Position numbers and translations under genes: made by a program. Below the pieces are notes generated by a model, which was given only the letters and a program-made list of their open reading frames with translations, did no database searches and had not been told where the DNA came from. A stretch of 64,000 nucleotides of DNA from Schlegelella_A sp038318385 (GTDB lineage Bacteria; Pseudomonadota; Gammaproteobacteria; Burkholderiales; Burkholderiaceae_C): the NCBI GenBank assembly GCA_038318385.1, contig JBBQCD010000006.1:1-64000 (forward strand), read 5' to 3'. This document shows, piece after piece, positions 24,929-32,615 of the stretch (position 1 is the stretch's first letter; each line of letters starts with the position of its first letter).

Positions 24929-25972
24929 TCAGAAGACCGAGTCGCGATCGACGCCGTGGCGGGCCATCCGGCGCTTGAGCTTGACGAGCGCCTCCTGCTG
25001 GATCTGGCGGATGCGTTCGCGCGTCAGGTCGAGCCGCTCGGCCAGCACCTCCAGGGTCTCTGCTTCCCGATCGCGCAGACCGTAGCGACCCGCCAGGACC
25101 TCGCGTTCGCGGTCCGTCAGCTCGTCGAGACCGACCTGCAACAGATGTTCGACCTCGTTGCTGAGGGTCAACGCCATGGGGTCGAGCGCGCTGTCGTCGA
25201 CGACACGGTCGAGCATGGACTCGGAGCCGTTGCCCCCCTCGCGCCAGTCGAGCGGGGCGTCGAGGGACGTCGGGGCCTCGGCGAGTTTCAGCAGGGCCGA
25301 GATCTCCTGCGTGGGCCGACCCATCGCTCCGGCGATGTCCTCCGCGCTGGCGTGGCCGTCGCCGGCCTGGTCGAGCGAAGACTCGAGCAGGCGGCGCGCC
25401 TTGAGCACCTGGTTCAGCTCCCGGACCACGTGCACCGGCAGCCGGACCAGGCGTGCCTGGTGCATGATGGCCCGCTCGATGTGCTGGCGGATCCACCATG
25501 ACGAGTAGGTCGAGAAGCGAAAGCCCCGTTCGGGCTCGAACTTCTCGATGGCGTGCATCAAACCGAGATTGCCTTCCTCGATGAGGTCGGGCATCGGCAG
25601 ACCGCGGCCGAGGTAGTGCTTGGCGATGCTGACGACGAGCCTGAGGTTGTGCTCGATCATCATCTGCCGGGCCGCGAAATCGCCCTGGCGCGCCCGCATC
25701 GCGGTGGCGTATTCCTCCTCGGGGGTGAAGAGAGGCGCGCGGCGGATCTCGCGCAGGTAGGCCTGCAGCGTGTTGCCGACCTCGGACTCGCCGGCCTGGG
25801 GCTCGAGGGACGGGGGCAGGTCGGCGGGTGCTGCCGAGGCCGGCATGTCGTCGGGGTCCTCGGCACGCAACGCGCTCTGCCGGCTCAGGGCCGCGCTTGC
25901 GTCGGCATGCGCCGCACCGTTGCCGTTCAGGCCGCGAGGCTGTCCTTCGGGCGGTGCGCGGCGTCTGACCAT
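24929..25972 (-). CDS. rpoS: RNA polymerase sigma factor RpoS
   Basis: Group 2 sigma-70 factor for stationary phase and general stress. The 347-residue protein has a variable N-terminus, region 1.2 (LQAYLREIRRAPLFTPEEE), region 2 (IEHNLRLVVSIAKHYLGRG, LIEEGNLGLMHAIEKFEPERGFRFSTYSSWWIRQ split across the core), region 3, and region 4 with LTDREREVLAGRYGL and LDLTRERIRQIQ. The position directly after nlpD is the conserved proteobacterial arrangement; in relatives a major rpoS promoter lies within nlpD. The ATG at 25972 leaves 25 bp after the nlpD stop. Confidence 0.94.
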   Translation of the reverse strand: MVRRRAPPEGQPRGLNGNGAAHADASAALSRQSALRAEDPDDMPASAAPADLPPSLEPQAGESEVGNTLQAYLREIRRAPLFTPEEEYATAMRARQGDFAARQMMIEHNLRLVVSIAKHYLGRGLPMPDLIEEGNLGLMHAIEKFEPERGFRFSTYSSWWIRQHIERAIMHQARLVRLPVHVVRELNQVLKARRLLESSLDQAGDGHASAEDIAGAMGRPTQEISALLKLAEAPTSLDAPLDWREGGNGSESMLDRVVDDSALDPMALTLSNEVEHLLQVGLDELTDREREVLAGRYGLRDREAETLEVLAERLDLTRERIRQIQQEALVKLKRRMARHGVDRDSVF

Positions 25973-25997
25973 GGGTTTGCCTCGCGCACGCGCCGAC

Positions 25998-26966
25998 TCA
26001 GCGCGGCGGCAGCAACTTGGCGGGGTCGATCGGCTTGCCCTGCTTGCGAATCTCGAAATGCAGCTGCACGCCGTCGGCGTCCGTCGAGCCCATCTCGGCA
26101 ATCTTCTGGCCGCGCTTCACGTTCTGGTCTTCCTTCACGAGGAGCGTCTGGTTGTGTGCGTAGGCCGTCAGGTAGGTCGTGTTGTGCTTGAGGATAACCA
26201 GATTGCCGTAGCCACGCAGCCCCGATCCCGCGTAGACCACTCGCCCATCGGCTGCGGCGAAGACCGGGTCGCCGGCCTTGCCGGAGATCACCAGACCCTT
26301 TACCTTGCCTTCGTCGAAGGGCGCCTTGACCGGGCCGGCCGCCGGCCATGACCAGCGCACGTCATCGTCACCCTGCGCGACCGCAGTCGGCGCGGTCTGT
26401 GAAGTTGTCGGCGGTGCCGAAGCCGGAGCGGCTGCAACCGGGGCGGTGGCCGGCGCGCCGGTCGAGGCGCTCGCCGCGCTCGCCGCAGCGGCCGCAGGCA
26501 GGGTGCGGGTCTCGATCCTGGCGGCGTTCACCGGGCGTGTCGTCGCGAGGGCCGGATCCACGCCCGGAGGAACCACGCGCAGGATCTGCCCGACCTCGAT
26601 GATGTTCGGGTTCTCGAGGCCGTTCCACTTCACCAGATCCTTCCAGTTCTGGCCGTTGTCCAGGCCGATGCGGATCAGGGTGTCGCCGGGCTTGACGGTG
26701 TAGTAGCCGGCGCGCGGCGTGGCGTCGGGCGCTGGCACCGGCAGGCCGGTGTCGACGGCGCTGGCGCTGCCGGGCGTGGCGCTGGCTGCTGCAGCGGCGG
26801 CGGCAGCGGCAGCAGCGCGCGGATTGGCGACGCGTTCCTCGACTGGTGCTCGATGCGGACGGTTCACGCAGCCCGCCAGTGTCGTCAGCACGAGCAGCAT
26901 GCCCAGGCACATGCCGCGCGCACAGGGGGTTGGCAGGATACCGTTCACCGTCTTCTTCACTGTCAT
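25998..26966 (-). CDS. nlpD: NlpD-type LysM/M23 lipoprotein, amidase activator
   Basis: Envelope lipoprotein expected to activate a cell-separation amidase. The 322-residue protein has a lipoprotein signal with lipobox LAGC (Cys33), a run of 11 alanines encoded by GCN codons, a LysM domain (YYTVKPGDTLIRIG to IIEVGQILRV), an Ala/Thr/Pro-rich linker and a C-terminal LytM domain (DGRVVYAGSGLRGYGN, YLTAYAHN, LHFEIR). The first zinc ligands of active M23 peptidases (HxxxD) are absent, GLVISGKAGDPV standing there, so it should be catalytically dead as known for NlpD. The ATG at 26966 was chosen over an upstream alternative because it precedes the signal peptide. Confidence 0.93.
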   Translation of the reverse strand: MTVKKTVNGILPTPCARGMCLGMLLVLTTLAGCVNRPHRAPVEERVANPRAAAAAAAAAAASATPGSASAVDTGLPVPAPDATPRAGYYTVKPGDTLIRIGLDNGQNWKDLVKWNGLENPNIIEVGQILRVVPPGVDPALATTRPVNAARIETRTLPAAAAASAASASTGAPATAPVAAAPASAPPTTSQTAPTAVAQGDDDVRWSWPAAGPVKAPFDEGKVKGLVISGKAGDPVFAAADGRVVYAGSGLRGYGNLVILKHNTTYLTAYAHNQTLLVKEDQNVKRGQKIAEMGSTDADGVQLHFEIRKQGKPIDPAKLLPPR

Positions 26967-27784
26967 CGATCGCGTCCGGATTTTAGGGGGACGAACTGCA
27001 CCACTTCGCACGTCGAGCGGTCGTAGCCCGCCTCGGTGCGATCGATCACCACGAGAACCTGGCGCGCCGTTCCGGTTTCGACGACGGGCGCCACCAGCCG
27101 GCCGCCGATCGCGAGCTGTTCGAGCCAGGCAGGCGGAACGGCGCTTCCGCCCGCTGCCGCAATGATGCTGTCGTAAGGTGCATTCGGTGCGTGCCCGAGC
27201 ATGCCGTCACCATACACCAGGCGAAGGTTGTCGGAACGCGAGGACGAGAGCAGGCTGCGGGCCTTGTCGTGCAGCGCTTTCAGGCGTTCGACCGAGAGGA
27301 CTTGCTGCGAGAGCCGGGCCAGCACCGCGGCCTGGTAGCCGCAGCCGGTGCCGATCTCCAGCACTCGCCCGAGCCCGCCGCTGCGGCGCGCGTTGGCACC
27401 ACCGAACAACAATTCGATCATCCGGGCGACCACCGAAGGCTTGGAGATGGTCTGGCCGTGGCCGATCGGCAGGCTCGTATCTTCATAGGCCTGCGTGACG
27501 AGCGCGGCATCGACGAACCGATGGCGCTCGACCGCGGCCATCGCGCCCAGCACGCTCGCGTGGACGATCCCCGCGATGCGCAGACGCTCCACCATGCGCC
27601 GTCGGACGCCGGCCGAGTCCAGGCCCAGTCCGCTCGCTCCCGCTTGCCGGGCGGCGTCGGCGTGGGCGCTCGCGACAGGTCGCTGTGGACGCAGCACCGT
27701 GGGCGTGGCTGCGCCGACGGTGCCCGCGCCGAAACGGTCCAGACGCAGGGGAAACTTCGGCGACCGCGGTGGCGCTTCGCTCAC
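26963..27784 (-). CDS. pcm: Protein-L-isoaspartate O-methyltransferase
   Basis: Repairs isoaspartyl residues in ageing proteins by SAM-dependent methylation. The 273-residue protein has an N-terminal extension of about 65 residues, then the Pcm core: AYEDTSLPIGHGQTISKP, VLEIGTGCGYQAAVLA (motif I) and YDSIIAAAGG. A GTG at 27784 overlaps the surE stop (GTGA) and explains translational coupling; a shorter form from ATG further in (MVERLRIAG) is possible. The stop overlaps the nlpD ATG by 4 bp. Confidence 0.92.
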   Translation of the reverse strand: MSEAPPRSPKFPLRLDRFGAGTVGAATPTVLRPQRPVASAHADAARQAGASGLGLDSAGVRRRMVERLRIAGIVHASVLGAMAAVERHRFVDAALVTQAYEDTSLPIGHGQTISKPSVVARMIELLFGGANARRSGGLGRVLEIGTGCGYQAAVLARLSQQVLSVERLKALHDKARSLLSSSRSDNLRLVYGDGMLGHAPNAPYDSIIAAAGGSAVPPAWLEQLAIGGRLVAPVVETGTARQVLVVIDRTEAGYDRSTCEVVQFVPLKSGRDR

Positions 27785-28536
27785 GCGGACGCCTTGCCGA
27801 GCCAGTCGCGCCAGGCGGGCAGGGTCGCATGCTCGGTGAGATCGACGTGCAACGGCGTGACCGAGACCGCGCCATTGGCGGTCGCGTGGAAGTCCGTGCC
27901 GGGGCCGGCCTCGCGCGCATCGCCCGCGGGGCCGATCCAGTACAGGGTGTCGCCGCGCGGGCTGACCTGGCGGATCACCGGTTCGCTGGCATGGCGCCGC
28001 CCGAGGTGGGTGACCCGCAGCGGCAGGCTGTCGGCATCGGCGCGATTGGGGATGTTGACGTTCAGCAGCCACGAGGCCGCAGCCGGCGGGTTCCGCAGGA
28101 CCCGTTCGATGACGGCGCGGGCGACGCGCGCCGCCGCATCGAGATGGGCCCAGCCCTTTTCGACCTGCGAGAACGCGATCGCCGGAATGCCGAAGAGGTA
28201 GCCTTCCATCGCTGCCGCCACGGTGCCCGAATAGAGCGTGTCGTCGCCCATGTTGGCGCCGTTGTTGATGCCGGAGACAACGAGGTCGGGGCGCTGCTCC
28301 AGCACGCCGGAAAGGGCGAGGTGGACGCAGTCCGACGGCGTGCCGTTGATGTATCGGAAGCCGTTCGCAGCGGTGTACACCGACAGACCGCGGTTGAGCG
28401 TGAGCGAATTCGAAGTGCCACTCGCATTCTGTTCGGGACCGACCACGTCGATCTCGCCGAGCCCCTCGCAGGCCTTCACCAGCGCCGCCAGGCCGGGGGC
28501 GAGGTAACCGTCGTCGTTTGCAACCAGGATGCGCAT
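27781..28536 (-). CDS. surE: 5'/3'-nucleotidase SurE
   Basis: Metal-dependent nucleoside monophosphatase and exopolyphosphatase that acts under stress. The 251-residue protein begins MRILVANDDGYLAPG with the two metal-binding aspartates (NDD), has SGTSNSLTL, GTPSDCVHLAL and the SGINNGANMGDDTLYSGTV active-site loop. Length and motifs are standard. It heads the surE-pcm-nlpD-rpoS operon. Confidence 0.96.
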   Translation of the reverse strand: MRILVANDDGYLAPGLAALVKACEGLGEIDVVGPEQNASGTSNSLTLNRGLSVYTAANGFRYINGTPSDCVHLALSGVLEQRPDLVVSGINNGANMGDDTLYSGTVAAAMEGYLFGIPAIAFSQVEKGWAHLDAAARVARAVIERVLRNPPAAASWLLNVNIPNRADADSLPLRVTHLGRRHASEPVIRQVSPRGDTLYWIGPAGDAREAGPGTDFHATANGAVSVTPLHVDLTEHATLPAWRDWLGKASA

Positions 28537-28633
28537 GGGCCAATTGTATGGACCCTGTATGGACCCGTCGCCGGCGCGACGCGGTCTCGGGCGCCCGCTG
28601 CGTATCATTTGGCCGATCGACAAGGAGATTGCG

Positions 28634-29611
28634 ATGCATGCCTGGCTCTGCGAAAACCCGATCGGCGCCGAAGCGCTCACCTGGAAGGAACTGCCGACGC
28701 CCGTGCCCAAGGCTGGCGAAGTGCTGATCGCCATCCGCGCGGCGAGCCTGAATTTCCCGGACTTGCTGATCGTCCAGAACAAGTACCAGATGAAGCCGCC
28801 GCTGCCGTTCGTGCCAGGGTCGGAGTATTCGGGCGTGGTCGAAGCGGTCGGCGCCGATGTCCAGCACCTCAAACCCGGCGACGCGGTCGCCGCGTTCGGC
28901 GGCACCGGCGGATTCGCCACGCACGCCTGCGTGCCGGCTGCTCTCGTCATGCCGCTGCCGAAGGGCTTTGCATTCGACGATGCCGCCGCCTTCATCCTCA
29001 CCTACGGCACGACTCACCACGCCCTGCTCGACCGCGGTGCGCTCAAGGCCGGCGAGACGCTTCTGGTGCTCGGGGCGGCCGGCGGGGTCGGAACGGCGGC
29101 GATCCAGATCGGCAAGGTTGCCGGCGCGCGCGTGATCGCAGCGGCCTCGAGCGACGAGAAGCTCGAACTGTGTCGTCAGATCGGCGCCGATGCGACGATC
29201 AACTACGCGACCGGGAACGTGCGCGAGGAACTCAAGGCCTTGACCGGTGGCAGGGGCCCGGACGTGGTCTATGACCCCGTCGGGGGCGACCTGGCGGAGC
29301 CGGTGTTCCGTTCGATCGCATGGCGCGGGCGCTACCTCGTCGTCGGCTTCGCCCAGGGTGGCATTCCGGCCCTGCCGCTGAACCTCGCCCTGTTGAAGGG
29401 CGCTTCCATCGTCGGCGTGTTCTGGGGTGACTTCGCCCGCCGCGAACCGAAAGCCCATGCCGCAGCGCTCGCCGAGCTGGCGCGCTGGTACGCCGAGGGC
29501 AAGGTCAAGCCGGTGATCGACCAGCGTCTGCCGATGGACGCATTGATGCGCGCCTATGACCTGATGGGCAGCCGCAAGGTCCGCGGCAAGCTGGTGATGA
29601 CGAACGGGTGA
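28634..29611 (+). CDS. NADPH:quinone oxidoreductase, zinc-less MDR family
   Basis: Medium-chain dehydrogenase/reductase of the quinone oxidoreductase type. The 325-residue protein has an N-terminal GroES-like domain (LNFPDLLIVQNKYQMKPPLP, PGSEYSGVVEAVG) and a Rossmann domain with LGAAGGVGTAAIQIGK. The catalytic zinc cysteines of classic alcohol dehydrogenases are not visible. A strong AAGGAG lies upstream of the ATG at 28634. It is divergent from surE. Its substrate is unknown; related enzymes reduce quinones or enoyl thioesters. Confidence 0.88.
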   Translation: MHAWLCENPIGAEALTWKELPTPVPKAGEVLIAIRAASLNFPDLLIVQNKYQMKPPLPFVPGSEYSGVVEAVGADVQHLKPGDAVAAFGGTGGFATHACVPAALVMPLPKGFAFDDAAAFILTYGTTHHALLDRGALKAGETLLVLGAAGGVGTAAIQIGKVAGARVIAAASSDEKLELCRQIGADATINYATGNVREELKALTGGRGPDVVYDPVGGDLAEPVFRSIAWRGRYLVVGFAQGGIPALPLNLALLKGASIVGVFWGDFARREPKAHAAALAELARWYAEGKVKPVIDQRLPMDALMRAYDLMGSRKVRGKLVMTNG

Positions 29612-29823
29612 GCTGGGTCAGGCCGAGCGGATCACACCCGTGTGCCGCCGCCGTGCGCCCGGCTCGCCGCCGCCCAAGGGCAAGGCACGGCCGCAACGTG
29701 AACTGGGTGGCAGCGAAGGAGGCGTTGCGCGACGCGACGGCGAGCCAGCGAGGATAGGATAGGTCCAAGCTGGCGGACCCTGCGTGCAGGATCCAGGTCG
29801 AGCCTGTCGACCATTGCGTGAAG

Positions 29824-29841
29824 CCTCCTCCTCCTCCTCCT
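29824..29841. repeat. (CCT)6 microsatellite directly before a start codon
   Basis: Six CCT units end two bases before the ATG at 29843. On the mRNA this repeats the anti-Shine-Dalgarno sequence CCUCC itself, so no ribosome binding site is present. Confidence 0.85.
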
Positions 29842-29842
29842 C

Positions 29843-30214
29843 ATGAATTTCCTCGATCTGTTCAAGCCGCGTTCACCCGGGAGGGCGGCTCCCGCCACGA
29901 CGCAGGGACCGGCGGAGCGGGCGCTGCGCCATGCGCAGGACGACACCCTGTCGGCCGCCGCACACGCGTGGGTGCGCACCCTGCCGGCGGCCATGCGCCC
30001 CCTCGAGCTGTGCAATGTGTACCCGCGCATCGCCAACCGGCTCGCGCGCTGCTGGGACGACATCGGGCAGACCCATGAGGTCTTCAACGATCTGCTGGTC
30101 GATCGCCGCGGCGGCCGAAAGGGTTTTCCGTCGCCGATCGCCTCCGAGTTGCTGCGCCTGCAGGCTTTTCACGAGCGCCGACTCGGTCCGACCGCAAGCG
30201 ATACGCAGCGCTAG
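29843..30214 (+). CDS. Conserved hypothetical protein
   Basis: The 123-residue protein begins MNFLDLFKPRSPG. Its conserved-looking core is RPLELCNVYPRIANRLARCW followed by FNDLLVDRRGGRKGFP and LLRLQAFHERR. I recall similar betaproteobacterial proteins with a YPRIANRLA...DLLVDRRGGR pattern, of unknown function. No signal peptide or membrane segment is visible. The start has no Shine-Dalgarno but a CCT repeat; a GTG start upstream is in another frame, so 29843 is the only upstream start in this frame. Confidence 0.72.
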   Translation: MNFLDLFKPRSPGRAAPATTQGPAERALRHAQDDTLSAAAHAWVRTLPAAMRPLELCNVYPRIANRLARCWDDIGQTHEVFNDLLVDRRGGRKGFPSPIASELLRLQAFHERRLGPTASDTQR

Positions 30215-30304
30215 CGCGACAGCCCGCCGCCGCGGTGCGCAATCCCGCCCGATGGCGATCGAGTCTGTCATCCAGCGATTTCCCAGAGCTCTCGCCGGGC
30301 GCCG

Positions 30305-31225
30305 TCAGGCTGCCGGCCCCGCCCCCTGCGCCAGCCTCAGATCGGCATCGCGGATGACATAGCGGACGTAGCGGTAGTCATGGATGAAGCTGATGCGGCC
30401 GTTGATCCATTCCAGCCACATCAGGTAGCTCGGCCTCGGATGGGCCCGGTCTTCGAAAACCGCGATCACTTCCCGGCCCTCCAGCCAGGCCGGAGCGAGC
30501 CAGACCTCCGCGGTCGTGGCGTAGATGGAGAAGAACATGCCGACGTTCGACGCCCCGACGCGAAGCGGGTGCGAGGACTGGTTGAGCTTCGCGTCCTCGG
30601 TCAGCAGCGCCCGCAGCCCGTCCCAATCCCGCTGGTTGAAGAGTGCGATATATCGCAGCATCGCGGCAGATCCCGACCCTGCATCGGTCAGCGTGAAGGC
30701 TTTTGCGTTCACTTCGCGCAGACGCGCGCGACCCCTCGCCAAGTGGCCCTTGACGGCATCCGTGGTGAGATCCAGCAGGACAGCGATCTCGACGAGCGAC
30801 TCGTCCAGCACATCCTTCAAGATGACCACGCTGCGCTGGAGGATCGGGAGCTCCGCGAAGCGCGCCACCGCGGTTCCGACGGTTTCCTGACGCATCAGCG
30901 TCTCCAGGGGGTCAGGGCTCGCCGTGTCGACGACGTCCGGAGCGGCGTCCAAGGACTCCGCGTGGCGCACCGCACCGCTGCGCAAGAGATCGAGTGCACG
31001 GTTGTGGGCGATGCGGAACACCCAGGGCCGGAGAGGCGTTGCTTCGTCGAGAGCCGCTACCGCCGACAGTGCGCGGACGAGCGTGTCCTGGACGACATCC
31101 TCGCCGTCGATCACCGAGCCCATGAGCCGCGCGCAATAGCGGTGCAGTTCAGGCCGCAACTCCCCGGCGAGGGCCAGCAGCAGGTCGCGGCGATCGTGCT
31201 TCGGTTCGCTCTGTCCTGCGTTCAA
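30305..31225 (-). CDS. ECF-type sigma factor with C-terminal SnoaL-like domain
   Basis: Sigma-70-family extracytoplasmic-function factor. The 306-residue protein has sigma region 2 (ELHRYCARLM, DGEDVVQDTLVRAL, PLRPWVFRIAHNRALDLLR) in residues about 15-95 and region 4 (LPILQRSVVILKDVLDESLVEIAVLL then VKGHLARGRARLREV) in about 130-190. A C-terminal SnoaL/NTF2-like domain follows (MLRYIALFNQRDWDGLRALLTEDA to the end). This architecture is that of ECF groups in which the extra domain replaces an anti-sigma factor. The start is a TTG at 31225 overlapping the SDR stop (TTGA); no suitable ATG exists. Confidence 0.83.
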   Translation of the reverse strand: MNAGQSEPKHDRRDLLLALAGELRPELHRYCARLMGSVIDGEDVVQDTLVRALSAVAALDEATPLRPWVFRIAHNRALDLLRSGAVRHAESLDAAPDVVDTASPDPLETLMRQETVGTAVARFAELPILQRSVVILKDVLDESLVEIAVLLDLTTDAVKGHLARGRARLREVNAKAFTLTDAGSGSAAMLRYIALFNQRDWDGLRALLTEDAKLNQSSHPLRVGASNVGMFFSIYATTAEVWLAPAWLEGREVIAVFEDRAHPRPSYLMWLEWINGRISFIHDYRYVRYVIRDADLRLAQGAGPAA

Positions 31226-31980
31226 GGCGTCGCGCTCTCGAGGATGGTGATGCCCGTGTCCGCCTTCAGTCCGAAAGCCACACCGCTTACGTAAGCCGGG
31301 TCGTCCAGGACGCGTACCACCTTTTCCCCGAAATCGCGCGGCGACATCGCGGCGCCGAAGCGCGCCACGAATGCCTCCGGTTCGATCTTCATGGCACGAG
31401 CATAGGCGCCGGCGCCGGCGTCGCCCGTCCCGGTTCCGAGGACCAGTTGCTGCGGCACGATCACCTGGAAGCGGAGACCGAGGTTCTTCTGCGTCGAAAC
31501 GCCATTGGCGTAGTTGGCCATGAACCAGAGCATGCGCTTGGCGCCTCCGTATCCACCTGACATCGGCGAGCCATTCACCGCCGCCCCGCTCGACACCACC
31601 AGGACCCGGCTCGTGGGCTTGAGCGGCAGGTTGAGCGCCGCCTGCATCCAGAACAGAGTTCCCTTGACGTCGGTCTCCCAAGTTGCAGTGAACTCGGCCC
31701 AGCTCGTCCGGTCGAGGGGTGCCATCCGTGGCGGTGTGCCGGCGTTCAAGACGAGGACGTCCGGTCGGACCTCGGCAACGATGCGTCGAGCGGCGATGTC
31801 GTCGGTCACGTCCGCGCTGATCGTGGCGACTGGCAGCCGGGTGCGGAGAGCTTCTAGCGCCTCGGCACCGCGGGCGATCACCGTCACCCTGGCACCGTGC
31901 GCGACCAGAGCCTCGACCAGGCCGAGCCCGAGGCCGCGACTCCCGCCGGTAACCACGACATTCACGTCTTCGAGGCTCAT
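31222..31980 (-). CDS. Short-chain dehydrogenase/reductase paired with ECF sigma factor
   Basis: The 252-residue SDR has the cofactor motif VTGGSRGLGLGL, the structural NAG motif (VLNAGTPP), the serine in VVSSGAAVNG and the Tyr-x3-Lys pair in GYGGAKRM. Its C-terminal part (MKIEPEAFVARFGAAMSPRDFG) suggests a substrate-specific lid. The substrate is unknown. It overlaps the sigma-factor start by 3 bp, so the two are one translational unit. ECF factors with SnoaL-like domains are known to be linked to oxidoreductase, epimerase or decarboxylase genes, and this pair fits that pattern. Confidence 0.86.
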   Translation of the reverse strand: MSLEDVNVVVTGGSRGLGLGLVEALVAHGARVTVIARGAEALEALRTRLPVATISADVTDDIAARRIVAEVRPDVLVLNAGTPPRMAPLDRTSWAEFTATWETDVKGTLFWMQAALNLPLKPTSRVLVVSSGAAVNGSPMSGGYGGAKRMLWFMANYANGVSTQKNLGLRFQVIVPQQLVLGTGTGDAGAGAYARAMKIEPEAFVARFGAAMSPRDFGEKVVRVLDDPAYVSGVAFGLKADTGITILESATP

Positions 31981-32029
31981 GACCGATCTCCAAGTGCAGG
32001 TATGGCTAGGACGATCGAAGGTCCTCAAA

Positions 32030-32071
32030 GGAGCCATGTCCGCACGCACTGGAGCCATGTCCGGACGCAGT
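32030..32071. repeat. Two tandem 21-bp repeats upstream of the SDR/ECF operon
   Basis: GGAGCCATGTCCG occurs at 32030 and 32051; the 21-bp units differ at only two positions. The period equals two helical turns, so two bound proteins would sit on the same DNA face. They lie 50-91 bp upstream of the SDR start codon. Confidence 0.8.
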
Positions 32072-32562
32072 CACCAAAGTTGCGGGGTTTGGAGAACTTC
32101 ACTCGGATGGCGGGGCGCCCGTCCGAAAAGACTTGTTTCGGTAGAAGCCTGGGCGCGCTGCGGCTGTCTCTCAGAGGTCGCTGCTGACCGACAACCGTAG
32201 CGAAGCGAATGGCAGCACGTGCCAAGGGGTCGGCTTCATGAGCCCGACTGTGCGCCGGGTGGTGGCTCGCCAGACGAGCCTCCCCATAGATTCCCCCCTA
32301 GAGGGGACCACTCGATGCATTGCGCTGACGCAGTATGGTGCTGGTCGCCTCCGCCTGTAGCGGCCATCCGTTGTCGAGTCGGAAAGCAGCCAGAGCTTGA
32401 AGGTTGCAAGCGCCTCGGTGCCTGCGCAGGTACCTTATCGCTTCGAAGCGTTTGTAGCTCCTGTTCATCGGCAGGCGGCTGCTGTCGACATGCTTTACAG
32501 AAGGGGCGCCGGTCCATCTCGTCGGGCATTCAACCCATTGATTTAGCACACATAACCGCACC

Positions 32563-32576
32563 GGCGCATAAATTGC
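32563..32576 (+). promoter_or_regulatory. Sigma-54-type -24/-12 promoter before the PEP-CTERM gene
   Basis: GG (32563-32564) and GC (32575-32576) are separated by exactly 10 bp within CGGCGCATAAATTGCT, close to the RpoN consensus TGGCACG-N4-TTGCW. The start site would be about 32588, leaving a 28-nt leader before the ATG at 32616. Confidence 0.58.
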
Positions 32577-32615
32577 TTCGTCCTGCCAGAGCCCAACTGC
32601 TCAGGCGAGCGAATC

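Larger units (their letters stand above)
31981..32615. other. 635-bp intergenic region with direct repeats, hairpins and a promoter
   Basis: No credible gene is visible in either direction. It holds the 21-bp tandem repeat at 32030, hairpins at 32264-32280 (GGCTCG/CGAGCC) and 32292-32307 (TCCCC/GGGGA), and the sigma-54-like promoter at 32563. The central part (about 32310-32520) shows only incoherent open frames. It is likely the double regulatory region of the divergent SDR/ECF operon and the PEP-CTERM gene. Confidence 0.6.

Noticed and set aside
26963..29458. 831-codon frame including pcm
   Set aside because: Only the last 273 codons are Pcm; the rest overlaps surE in a different frame and is not coding.
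31225..31993. 562-codon version of the ECF sigma frame
   Set aside because: The upstream part lies antisense-like in another frame of the SDR gene; similarity begins at the TTG at 31225.
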